From: Mycobacterium sp. 852002-40037_SCH5390672
Lineage (GTDB): Bacteria; Actinomycetota; Actinomycetes; Mycobacteriales; Mycobacteriaceae
Direction: 5' to 3'
NCBI RefSeq assembly: GCF_001665875.1
Contig: NZ_LZTA01000001.1
Span: 124,001-188,000, forward strand
Length of the DNA: 64,000 nucleotides
Below, one piece after another: positions 8,994 through 16,777 of the stretch. The notes under the pieces are model-generated. The model ran no database searches, was not told the DNA's origin, and saw nothing but the letters and a program-made list of their open reading frames with translations. A program made the position numbers and the translations under genes. Each line of letters opens with the position of its first letter. Position 1 is the stretch's first letter.

Positions 8994-9154
8994 GGTGTCC
9001 GCGTGCCCGCTTCGGATCTGGACTAAACGCGGCCAAATCGTGGGTTCGCAGTTACATAAGCGGTAGCGTCTTTGGTAGCTGGCTGGGCTGTCGAGGTGGC
9101 TGCCATCGGAGTGCACTCGGCAACACCCCAGCGGCGCTGCGACGGGAGACAATC

Positions 9155-9445
9155 ATGAAGCGGTGCATCTTCGCAGGATTGGCAGCCCTACTGATGGCCG
9201 CAGAACTCATCGCCTCGGCGGCGCCGGCCAGCGCCGGCTGCCAGTACGGAGGACCTGTACTCAGCAAGTGCGACGGACCCGTCCAGCCTGACGGCACGTG
9301 GCAACGCTGTGTGGCAGTGACCCGCCTGGTTCCCAACGGCGCCAGTTCCTACCTCGTGCCCGATAATCACTGCGATCTGATGGGTCCCGACCAGCACCCT
9401 GCGGATCTCGCCTTCGCCGACCCGCCCACGCACATCGATGGGTGA
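9155..9445 (+). CDS. Small secreted Cys-containing protein (mycobacterial hypothetical)
   Basis: 96 residues. An N-terminal signal peptide (basic MKR, hydrophobic AGLAALLMAAELIASAA, cleavage near ASA-G at about residue 28) is followed by a mature domain with four cysteines. The segment CDGPVQPDGTWQRC is a recurring motif of small exported mycobacterial proteins. Two disulfides are likely. It is flanked by convergent ligC, from which it is separated by 23 bases. No enzymatic motif is visible; the role at the cell surface is unknown. Confidence 0.75.
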   Translation: MKRCIFAGLAALLMAAELIASAAPASAGCQYGGPVLSKCDGPVQPDGTWQRCVAVTRLVPNGASSYLVPDNHCDLMGPDQHPADLAFADPPTHIDG

Positions 9446-9468
9446 GACCGGAGGCAAACAACGCCGTA

Positions 9469-10539
9469 TCAGCCGGAACCGAGTCCCGGCACGATGTCGC
9501 CAAGGTTGAAAGTCACCGGCTGTTCGAGCTGTTCGTAGGTGCACGAGCGCGGGTCGCGGTCCGGGCGCCACCGATTGAACTGCGCGGTATGACGGAACCG
9601 CCGCCCTTCCATGTGGTCATAGCGGACCTCCACCACCCGCTCGGGGCGAAGCGGCACGAACGACAGATCCTTGCCGGCGTTCCAGCGCGAGAATTCGTTC
9701 TTACGCGGCGTCCGCTCGCCGGCTTCGTGCGCGGCCCAATTCCACGGGTGGTCCTCGAAATCGGTGATGAGCGTCTGTAGTTCGTCGAACAGCCGCCGCC
9801 GCTCGGCCATGGGAAACGCACCGATGACACCAACCGACGCGAGCTGGCCGTCATCCTGATAAAGACCCAACAACAGCGAACCAATAGCGTCGGCGCCGGA
9901 CTTGTGCACCCGGTAACCGGCGACCACACAGTCGGCGGTCCGCTCGTGCTTGATCTTGAACATGATCCGCTTGTCCGGCTGGTAGGTGATGTCGAGTGGC
10001 TTGGCGATCACACCATCGAGACCGGCCCCCTCGAATTCGTCGAACCAGCGCTGCGCGATTTCCAGATCGGTCGTCGCGGGCGTGGCATGGATCGAGGGCC
10101 CCGAGCCAGCCAGAGCCTCGACGAGGGCGGCGCGCCGCTCGCTGAAGGGCCGCCGTGTGTAGTCATCGTCGTCGAGGGCGAGCAAGTCGAACGCGATGAA
10201 CGACGCCGGCGTGGTCTCGGCGAGCATCCGTACCCGCGAATCCGCCGGGTGAATGCGTTGTTGCAGCGCCTCGAAATCCAGGCCCCGGTCGGTGGCGATG
10301 ACGATCTCGCCGTCGATGACGCACCGCTCCGGCAGCTCGGCCCTGACCGCGGCGACCAGCTCGGGGAAATACCGCGTCATCGGCCGTTCATTGCGACTGC
10401 CCAGTTCGACCTGGTCGTGGTCGCGGAAACAGATCGACCTGAAGCCGTCCCACTTGGGCTCATAGGACGCATCAGGGGGAATCGAGCGAACCGACTTCGC
10501 CAGCATCGGCGACACCGGCGGCATCACGGGGAGATCCAT
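9469..10539 (-). CDS. ligC: ATP-dependent DNA ligase LigC
   Basis: 356 residues from the ATG at 10539 (MDLPVMPPVSPMLAKS), close to the length of M. tuberculosis LigC (Rv3731). The nucleotidyltransferase motif I is EPKWDGFRS (lysine about residue 30). Motifs IV (GEIVIA) and V (IMFKIK) and a C-terminal OB-fold (TCTYEQLEQPVTFNLGDI-like tail) are visible. The enzyme seals nicks using ATP and serves base-excision and backup end-joining repair. It is divergent from a LigD-type polymerase gene with only 26 bases between the starts, an arrangement that suggests shared control. Confidence 0.9.
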   Translation of the reverse strand: MDLPVMPPVSPMLAKSVRSIPPDASYEPKWDGFRSICFRDHDQVELGSRNERPMTRYFPELVAAVRAELPERCVIDGEIVIATDRGLDFEALQQRIHPADSRVRMLAETTPASFIAFDLLALDDDDYTRRPFSERRAALVEALAGSGPSIHATPATTDLEIAQRWFDEFEGAGLDGVIAKPLDITYQPDKRIMFKIKHERTADCVVAGYRVHKSGADAIGSLLLGLYQDDGQLASVGVIGAFPMAERRRLFDELQTLITDFEDHPWNWAAHEAGERTPRKNEFSRWNAGKDLSFVPLRPERVVEVRYDHMEGRRFRHTAQFNRWRPDRDPRSCTYEQLEQPVTFNLGDIVPGLGSG

Positions 10540-10565
10540 AGCCTGATTGTGCTGGAATCGGAGGT

Positions 10566-11597
10566 ATGGCTGCTGCAGAAGAGCTCGACGTCGACGGCAT
10601 CGCGGTGCGCCTGACCAATCCGGACAAAGCGTATTTCCCCAAACTGGGGTCGAAAGGCACGAAGCGACACCTGGTGGACTACTACCGTGCCGTTGCGAAC
10701 GGTCCGATGCTCGACGCACTGCGCGACCGGCCCACCCACCTGCAGCGCTTCCCGGACGGCGTCGACGGCGAGGAGATCTACCAGAAGCGGATTCCTGCGC
10801 ACCATCCCGACTACCTGCAGACGTGCCAGGTGACGTTTCCGTCGGGGCGGACCGCCGATGCGCTCAAGGTCACCCACCCGGCGGCGGTGGTGTGGGCGGC
10901 ACAGATGGGTACCGTCACCTTGCACCCGTGGCAGGTGCGCTGTCCGGACACCGACCATCCCGATGAACTGCGCATCGACCTGGATCCGCAGCCCGGTGTC
11001 GCCTTCGAGCAGGCGCGTACCGTCGCGGTCGACGTGCTGCGGCCGCTACTCGACGAGCTGGGTCTGGTGGGATACCCGAAGACTTCGGGTGGTCGCGGCA
11101 TCCATGTCTTCCTCCGGATCGCGACTGACTGGGATTTCATCGAGGTGCGCCGTGCCGGTATCGCACTGGCACGCGAAGTCGAGCGCCGCGCGCCCGACGC
11201 CGTCACCACGTCCTGGTGGAAGGAAGACCGTGGCGAGCGCATCTTCATCGACTTCAACCAGAACGCGCGGGACCGCACCATGGCGTCGGCATATTCGGTG
11301 CGACGCACTCCGATCGCGACGGTGTCGATGCCACTGACATGGGACGAGCTGGCCGACGCCGAGCCGGACGATTACACCATGGCGACCGTGCCCGATCTGG
11401 TTAAGGACCGGGAAGACCCCTGGGCCGCAATGGATGATGCGGCCCAATCGATCGCGTCCTTACTGGAGATGGCCGACGCCGACGAAGAGCGCGGCCTTGG
11501 GGACATGCCGTATCCGCCCAATTACCCGAAAATGCCCGGCGAGCCCAAACGCGTTCAGCCCAGCAGGGATCGAGATCTCAAAAACGAAAAGGGCTAG
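10566..11597 (+). CDS. Stand-alone LigD-type primase-polymerase (PolDom/Prim-PolC)
   Basis: 343 residues. The sequence is the archaeo-eukaryotic primase-like polymerase domain of LigD without ligase or nuclease parts. Recognisable blocks are LTNPDKAYFPK, the metal-binding RIDLDPQPG (catalytic DxD), SGGRGIHVFLRI and FIDFNQNARDRTMASAYSVR. Such enzymes insert ribonucleotides and fill short gaps in end-joining or excision repair. It is divergent from ligC as for Rv3730c/Rv3731. A short charged C-terminal tail follows a PYPPNYPKMPG segment. Confidence 0.9.
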   Translation: MAAAEELDVDGIAVRLTNPDKAYFPKLGSKGTKRHLVDYYRAVANGPMLDALRDRPTHLQRFPDGVDGEEIYQKRIPAHHPDYLQTCQVTFPSGRTADALKVTHPAAVVWAAQMGTVTLHPWQVRCPDTDHPDELRIDLDPQPGVAFEQARTVAVDVLRPLLDELGLVGYPKTSGGRGIHVFLRIATDWDFIEVRRAGIALAREVERRAPDAVTTSWWKEDRGERIFIDFNQNARDRTMASAYSVRRTPIATVSMPLTWDELADAEPDDYTMATVPDLVKDREDPWAAMDDAAQSIASLLEMADADEERGLGDMPYPPNYPKMPGEPKRVQPSRDRDLKNEKG

Positions 11598-12230
11598 CTG
11601 AAATTCGCTGAACGATTGGGCGGTCGGAACCTCGGGCTGCGATTGGCCCGCGCTTGCCCGCCTCGCGTAGATGAGCCACATTGCCCACGTGAGGACCTGA
11701 CGTTATCACTGGGAACACTTCCGCGGGAGTGATTCTCTTGCGCCACAGTGGCTTAAGGCGATTTGTCACAGTGACAATCCGGGTCATCAGGCAAGGCGAA
11801 CGCGGCTGGGCCACGGGCGGGCCGCGAGGCAGCATCAACGCGTAATCGCCAACCGCTTTCAGCATCGTTGCGCTGAGGCGGTTAGCTTACCGCTAACCCA
11901 TGCAAAGGTCAGCAAGTAATTCGCGAAGAGCGTGCGCACGGCCCGAGAAGTGCGCACGCCCTCGCGTTGCTCGAGTGCCGGCGTTGTGTCGGGGCCGGCC
12001 GGTGTCGCATCCGACCGGATTCGCAAAAGCTCTGAAGCCCAGGTGCTTTCGCATCACGAGGCTTCGGCTGATGCTGTCACGGCGAATTGCCGCTACGCCG
12101 ACACGTCGCGGCAATTCGCCGTGCGAAAACTGGCACCCAATGCCATTGAGGGAGCACTCAATAGGCCCGAATTTGGGCCGTACCGAGTAATGGGTGCGAG
12201 TAGTTGAGACCCTGCCGGTCGCCGGCAGAC
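11598..12230. other. Gene-poor stretch with several inverted repeats
   Basis: No open frame here looks coding. The stretch holds a hairpin ggttagc-ttacc-gctaacc at 11880-11898, two copies of the self-complementary octamer gtgcgcac at 11932-11939 and 11950-11957, and a cluster of hairpins from 12078 to 12179. It lies between the 3' end of the polymerase gene and the 3' end of the small lipoprotein gene on the minus strand, so part of it is probably 3' untranslated or terminator sequence. Confidence 0.5.
12078..12123. repeat. Perfect 16-bp inverted repeat (hairpin) followed by two smaller hairpins
   Basis: The arms cacggcgaattgccgc (12078-12093) and gcggcaattcgccgtg (12108-12123) are exact reverse complements with a 14-base loop. 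Two further hairpins follow: attgag/ctcaat at 12145-12162 and ggccc/gggcc at 12164-12179. On the minus strand they lie 50-150 bases downstream of the small lipoprotein stop. They could be its terminator, a structured RNA, or the remnant of a repeated element. There is no T-run after the large hairpin. Confidence 0.7.
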
Positions 12231-12350
12231 CTACGTGCAGGTCAAAGTGGGCCCGCAGTCGATCGTTATCGGCGTTGTGCAGCCGGAAGCCGTGATGGCA
12301 GTGAAGGTGAGGATCAGACCAAGTACAACTTTGTATTTGAGTCCAGACAT
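12231..12350 (-). CDS. 39-residue putative lipoprotein
   Basis: Read from the ATG at 12350 the peptide is a near-minimal lipoprotein: a lysine-containing n-region (MSGLKYK), a hydrophobic core (VVLGLILTFTAITA) and a lipobox ASGC with Cys at residue 24. A mature part of only 16 residues follows, carrying two more cysteines (DCGPTLTC). A GGAG ribosome site lies 5 bases before the ATG, and an AT-rich stretch further upstream (12390-12400) could be a promoter. No function or homologue is recognised. The combination of SD, signal sequence and lipobox argues for a real gene. Confidence 0.55.
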   Translation of the reverse strand: MSGLKYKVVLGLILTFTAITASGCTTPITIDCGPTLTCT

Positions 12351-12473
12351 GACCACTCCGTTCGTAGGAGAAATCTGACGCCCGAGAGTAGGTATATTAC
12401 GCGCCGAGCTCTCGGATGAGTATGAGAATGAGTAATTTTCGATTAATTACGTCACCTGACTGAAGTCGAGCGG

Positions 12474-12724
12474 GTGAGCATCGCCGATTTCGAATCTTTT
12501 TGCAAGCGTGAGATAAGAAATTTCTCGCGAAAACCGGATTTTGCTGCGTTGCAAGGAGGTACTTGAATGCCATCGCGGCACTTTGTTCGTCGTCGACCAG
12601 CGGGGACGGTGCAAATGCGGCCGCGTGCATGGAGTCGGTGAGAATGCGAAGTCGGCGTAAATACGTTGGCTTAAAACAGGATATAGATTTGCCACAGCTC
12701 ACTAAACGAGACTTCCGGTACTGA
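12474..12724 (+). pseudogene. Possible frameshifted small gene in an AT-rich patch
   Basis: Frame A runs from a GTG at 12474 to a TGA at 12566 (30 residues, SIADFESFCKREIRNFSRKP). A shift of one base near 12550 continues into a coding-like second frame that ends at 12724 (about 55 more residues, ending QLTKRDFRY). Together they would give one protein of about 80 residues. A perfect AAGGAGGT at 12553-12560 followed by TGA-ATG (12564-12569) also opens a 24-residue frame. GC content is clearly below that of the neighbours. Alternatives are a set of tiny coupled frames or simple noncoding sequence. Confidence 0.3.
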
Positions 12725-12826
12725 ATTTTCGCTATGGCCTAACTGCCGGTACGGAATTGCCCGGTTCGCTGGGAGGTTGTGGCCGGGGATCTGCCAGCGA
12801 GCCCGACAAAAGTAGGCTGAGTTGCT

Positions 12827-14869
12827 ATGTCCTTGGCGGCGCGGTTGTGTTCGGCGGTATTCGCGTTGCTGCTATTGGTGATTCCCGGCGCCGGGGCGGC
12901 CGGTGCAGAACCGGCCGCGCCCGACACACACCAACCCGGTGAAAGAATGGTCGGCTGGGAGACCTACCGCCGGTTGGACCGGTTGCCCTATTTGAACCCC
13001 GGTTCGCAGACTCTGCAGGTGTCGAGCTTTGATCGCAGCGGTGGCGATTTCGACATTTCGACCGGTAATCGCAACGGCAGTGGTGGGTGCCTGTCGCCAG
13101 GGGGAGCCGGCTGCGTCATCGCGGAGGATCACGGTGCCGGAGAAATTGTTTCGATCTGGCTGACCCGGGATGGCGGCAATGTTCGCGCTCTTGGAAACAT
13201 CCGGATCGAATTGGACGGGCAGGCCGTCGTAGACACACCATTGCAATCGTTGGTCGACGGCAAATTGGGGGCCCCGTTCGTGTGGCCGCTGGTGGCCAAC
13301 GCCGCTCAATCGCCGGGAGGCGATTACATCAAGGTGCCGATGCCTTATCGGCGGTCGATGCGGATCAGTGTCACATCCCATTTGGAGTATTACCACGTCG
13401 ATTATCGGCAGTTTCCCGACACCGGCGGAGTAAATACGTTCTCGCCATCCGATCCCGCGCTCGATGTCCTGGACACGCTGCGGTCCGCCGGCGCGGTTGA
13501 CCCCAAACCGGCGCCAGTCAGTGCGGCGCACAGCAATCGGGTCGTCGACCTTCCCGCCGGCACCGGCCAAACCATCGCCGAATCGACTGGCTCGGCGAGC
13601 ATTTCGGCGCTGCGGCTGCAGCTGCCCGAACCGGCGGCTCAACAGCTCACCGGATTGCGGCTGCAGATTGAATTCGACGGCAGAACCATGGTCGACTCAC
13701 CATTGGGGGAATTCTTCGGCGCCGGACTCGGCGCGAACCCCGTGCGGTCGCTGATGTTCGCGACCATCGCGGCGCCTGATGGATCACTGGCGTTATGGGA
13801 TTGGTGGCCAATGCCTTTCGCGCGCTCGACCCGTATCACACTCGTCAACGCAAGCGCCGAACCGGTCACGGGGATAGCCAGCGACGTCGCCACCACGCCC
13901 GATGCCCAGTGGGCGCCGGCGCTGACCAGCGGCCGCGCCGGCTATTTCACCGCGCGCTCACACGCCGGGCCGACGGCTCCCGGCCAGGACTGGGTGTTCG
14001 CCGAGGAACAGGGACACGGCAAGTTCGTCGGTGTCAGTCAAACCATTCAGGGCTATCGAACCAAAACGGCGTTCAGTGACGACGCCCCTTACTTTCTCGA
14101 AGGCGCCGAGCGCGTCTACACCGACGGCGCGGCGTCCCCGCAGTGGTACGGCACCGGCACCGAGGACCTCTACGAGGGCGGCTGGTACTTCAAGAACGGC
14201 ACCCACTTCAGCGACCCACTCAACGGCCAACCCGATCAACGAACGGCCACCGGCGGATGCACCGACTACTGCGTAGCCGTCTACCGGATCATGCTGGCCG
14301 ACGCGATCGGCTATCACTCCGCGATCCGATTCGGCATCGAGCACGGCAAAAGGAATATGGTCCAACCCGACTACAGCTCAACCGCATTCCTCTACACACA
14401 GCCGGACGCCGACATCGCCGGCGGAGACGACGTCCGCCCGACCGATCCCGTCAATCGAGTTCTGCACGGCTACACCGACTCCGACGCGGCCGATCAGCTA
14501 CTGGTCAGTGAATACGAAGGCAGCCAGGACACCCTGCCCGTCGTCGGCTCGGTCCGTACCGCCCAGGGCATGATCACGTTCCACGTGCAGATCGATCCGG
14601 ACAACCACGGCATCCTGCTGCGCCGCACATCGGATCAGGCAACCAGCTTCCAATCCGCCGACGTTGCGGTCGACGGCGTACCGGTGGGCAACTGGCTACA
14701 GCCGCGCGGCAACACCTTTCACCGGTGGCGGGACGACACCTATCTGGTACCGCAGTCGGTGACCGCGGGCAAGGCGCAGGTGACGCTCGCCCTGACGCCT
14801 ACGGCCGATTCACCGCCCTGGACTGCCAGCCGCTACCACGTCGACACGGTCACGGGACCCTCTTACTAG
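12827..14869 (+). CDS. Secreted GH172 (DUF2961) family protein
   Basis: 680 residues. The signal peptide ends near AGA at about residue 27. The body has the DUF2961 hallmarks: YYHVDYRQFP around residue 190, GTGTEDLYEGGWYF around 445 and RFGIEHG around 505; the glutamates in the last two blocks are candidate catalytic residues. DUF2961 is the glycoside hydrolase family GH172, whose characterised members act on furanosides including difructose and D-arabinofuranosides. In a mycobacterium a cell-wall arabinan substrate is an attractive inference. No partner gene adjoins it; the rhomboid-like gene overlaps its 3' end from the other strand. Confidence 0.8.
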   Translation: MSLAARLCSAVFALLLLVIPGAGAAGAEPAAPDTHQPGERMVGWETYRRLDRLPYLNPGSQTLQVSSFDRSGGDFDISTGNRNGSGGCLSPGGAGCVIAEDHGAGEIVSIWLTRDGGNVRALGNIRIELDGQAVVDTPLQSLVDGKLGAPFVWPLVANAAQSPGGDYIKVPMPYRRSMRISVTSHLEYYHVDYRQFPDTGGVNTFSPSDPALDVLDTLRSAGAVDPKPAPVSAAHSNRVVDLPAGTGQTIAESTGSASISALRLQLPEPAAQQLTGLRLQIEFDGRTMVDSPLGEFFGAGLGANPVRSLMFATIAAPDGSLALWDWWPMPFARSTRITLVNASAEPVTGIASDVATTPDAQWAPALTSGRAGYFTARSHAGPTAPGQDWVFAEEQGHGKFVGVSQTIQGYRTKTAFSDDAPYFLEGAERVYTDGAASPQWYGTGTEDLYEGGWYFKNGTHFSDPLNGQPDQRTATGGCTDYCVAVYRIMLADAIGYHSAIRFGIEHGKRNMVQPDYSSTAFLYTQPDADIAGGDDVRPTDPVNRVLHGYTDSDAADQLLVSEYEGSQDTLPVVGSVRTAQGMITFHVQIDPDNHGILLRRTSDQATSFQSADVAVDGVPVGNWLQPRGNTFHRWRDDTYLVPQSVTAGKAQVTLALTPTADSPPWTASRYHVDTVTGPSY

Positions 14870-15640
14870 GGAGCGATTGGTGGCCAGCCCGATGAGCGCG
14901 CCGGCCAGCCCGCCGGCCGGCGCTGTCAGCGAAGGTCCGGCGAGCAACAGATAGCCGAACGTGACGCCGACCATGAGCAACGCCTGATGCAGGGGTGTCC
15001 AGGAGGCTGCCGAGCGCAACCTGAACGACAGTCCGATGCCAAGGAGTAGCGCTACCACGTGGCCGACGGCGGTGAAGTCCGCAGCCGCGGCCGCGACCAC
15101 CGCGGTCCCCAGCCACCAACCCGCCCAGGCTCCGCGCCAGCGCACCGGGATCGCCGCGGTGAACGCACCGAGCACACACATCGCGCCGTAACTGATCCCC
15201 ACGTCACTGGCGCGGGCGACCGAGACCGGCAGCATCCCCGTCTTGATGGCGACGACCAGCCCGATCGCGACGACCACCGTGGCGCCGATGTGGCCGACGG
15301 CGAAGGTGAGGAACAACCCCCGGCCGCACCACATGAGTTCACCCAAAGCCAGCAGGCAGACCAGCCCCGGCAGCCAGAAGAACAGATCACCGCCGTCGTT
15401 GACGAATGCACTCCCGATCAACGTGCCCAGATGTCCGCGCCCAAGATTGTGAACGTTTGTGCTCATCCGGCTCACGGCGATGTCGTGCGCATGCGGACCC
15501 AGCGCGGCCAGGATGAGATAGATGGCGAGCAGGACGACCGCGTAGGTGGCGGTGACTCGGACCGACGCGGGTCCGGGCAGGGCACGCAGCGGCGCCTGAG
15601 CCCAACGCAGGGCGCCGTCGCGGGTAGCGGCGAGCGTCAT
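14810..15640 (-). CDS. Rhomboid-like multi-pass membrane protein, probably an intramembrane serine protease
   Basis: 276 residues from the ATG at 15640 (MTLAATRDG). At least six hydrophobic segments are visible. The segment VGISYGAM provides a serine in a GxSxG setting, and a later helix holds GHVVALLLG; this Ser/His pair in two helices is the catalytic dyad layout of rhomboid proteases. Such enzymes cut membrane proteins within the bilayer. The 3' end overlaps the GH172 gene by 60 bases on the opposite strand. An alternative is a catalytically dead rhomboid-fold protein. Confidence 0.65.
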   Translation of the reverse strand: MTLAATRDGALRWAQAPLRALPGPASVRVTATYAVVLLAIYLILAALGPHAHDIAVSRMSTNVHNLGRGHLGTLIGSAFVNDGGDLFFWLPGLVCLLALGELMWCGRGLFLTFAVGHIGATVVVAIGLVVAIKTGMLPVSVARASDVGISYGAMCVLGAFTAAIPVRWRGAWAGWWLGTAVVAAAAADFTAVGHVVALLLGIGLSFRLRSAASWTPLHQALLMVGVTFGYLLLAGPSLTAPAGGLAGALIGLATNRSLVRGSRDRVDVVAAGSPGR

Positions 15641-15892
15641 GGTCCTACCGTGCGGGCTCGGCCGGCGGCGTGCCTCGTTCTTAACGAAGCCTTCACACGC
15701 GCGCCGCAAATCTTCATGGATCGCCGGGACCCGTTGACGTCACCTTAAAGACCGGCGAAAGAACCTCCCGCATGTGAGCAACACAGTCATTGCCCTCGAT
15801 GACGCCCCGCAACCGAGGGCCACGCTGATCGAGGCTGCCCTGCGGCCTTGACGGACTCGTCGGGATGCTGCTAAACATGGCCTGCGCCACGC

Positions 15893-15912
15893 TTTTGGGC
15901 GATCGCCCAAAA
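15893..15912. promoter_or_regulatory. 20-bp perfect palindrome, probable TetR operator before the SDR-P450 operon
   Basis: ttttgggcgatcgcccaaaa is an exact palindrome ending 20 bases before the SDR start at 15933. Its 16-base core is repeated with one difference at 18616-18631, upstream of the TetR gene that closes this cluster. Length, symmetry and position fit a TetR-family operator that controls both promoters. Confidence 0.7.
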
Positions 15913-15932
15913 ATCGACGGGTGGAGGTTGCC

Positions 15933-16766
15933 ATGGGTCGGATGGGCGGCAAGGTCGCATTCGTGACCGGTGCGGCGCGGGGGCAGGGCAGAAGCCACGC
16001 CGTCCGCCTCGCACAGGAGGGTGCCGACATCATCGCGGTCGACATCTGCCGGAAATTCGAGGCGTCGCCGGCCCCGGGGGCAACCCCCGAAGACCTCGAT
16101 GTCACCGCCGGGTTGGTCAAGGACGCCGGCGCGCGCGTCGTGACCGCCGAAGTCGACGTTCGTGATTACGACGCGTTGCGCGCCGCCGTTGACAGCGGCG
16201 TCGAACAGCTCGGCCGCCTCGATGTCATCGTCGCGAACGCCGGCATCGGCACGATGGGTGCAAAGCTGCACAAGATCGATGAAGCGTTGTGGCAGGAGAT
16301 GATCGACGTCAATCTCAGCGGGGTGTGGAAGTCGGTGAAGGCCGGGGTTCCGCACCTGCTGGCCGGAAATCGGGGCGGCTCCATCGTTTTGACGTCCTCG
16401 GTGGCCGGCTTCAAGGCCTACCCGCACACGGGTCATTACGTCGCCGCCAAGCACGGCGTGATCGGCCTGATGCGTACGTTCGCGGTCGAATTGGGGCAGC
16501 GCATGATCAGGGTCAACGCCGTGCTGCCCACGCATGTGAACTCGCCGCTGCTGATGAACGAGGCCACCTATCACGCGTTTCGGCCTGAGCTGGAGAATCC
16601 CGGACCCGACGACCTCGCGCCGGTGTGTCAGAGCTTTCACTACCTGCCCATCCCTTGGGTGACGCCCGAGGACATCAGCAACGCCGTGCTGTTCCTGGCA
16701 TCCGACGAAGCGCGATATATCACCGGCGTCGCGCTCCCGGTGGATGCCGGAAGCTGCCTGAAGTAA
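15933..16766 (+). CDS. Mycofactocin-type SDR oxidoreductase
   Basis: 277 residues from the ATG at 15933, chosen for GGTGGAGG 6 bases upstream. The cofactor motif is TGAARGQGRS; NAG and the catalytic YVAAK are present. After the second strand there is an extra segment (ICRKFEASPAPGATPEDL), the insertion typical of SDRs whose NAD is non-exchangeable and which are thought to use mycofactocin as electron carrier. No mycofactocin genes lie in the window. The P450 starts 11 bases downstream, so the pair probably oxidises one substrate in sequence, under control of the TetR at 17930. Confidence 0.85.
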   Translation: MGRMGGKVAFVTGAARGQGRSHAVRLAQEGADIIAVDICRKFEASPAPGATPEDLDVTAGLVKDAGARVVTAEVDVRDYDALRAAVDSGVEQLGRLDVIVANAGIGTMGAKLHKIDEALWQEMIDVNLSGVWKSVKAGVPHLLAGNRGGSIVLTSSVAGFKAYPHTGHYVAAKHGVIGLMRTFAVELGQRMIRVNAVLPTHVNSPLLMNEATYHAFRPELENPGPDDLAPVCQSFHYLPIPWVTPEDISNAVLFLASDEARYITGVALPVDAGSCLK

Positions 16767-16777
16767 GGAAAGCATCG

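Noticed and set aside
12397..12702. 101-codon minus-strand frame in the AT-rich patch
   Set aside because: It starts at a GTG without a ribosome site and overlaps the more coding-like plus-strand frames. Kept only as an alternative reading of that patch.
15774..15851. 25-codon frame MSNTVIALDDAPQPRATLIE
   Set aside because: No ribosome site, no neighbouring support, and the opposite strand looks equally coding-like; treated as intergenic.
15714..16775. 353-codon minus-strand frame over the SDR
   Set aside because: Fully antisense to a clear SDR with all motifs; the composition is typical of a shadow frame.
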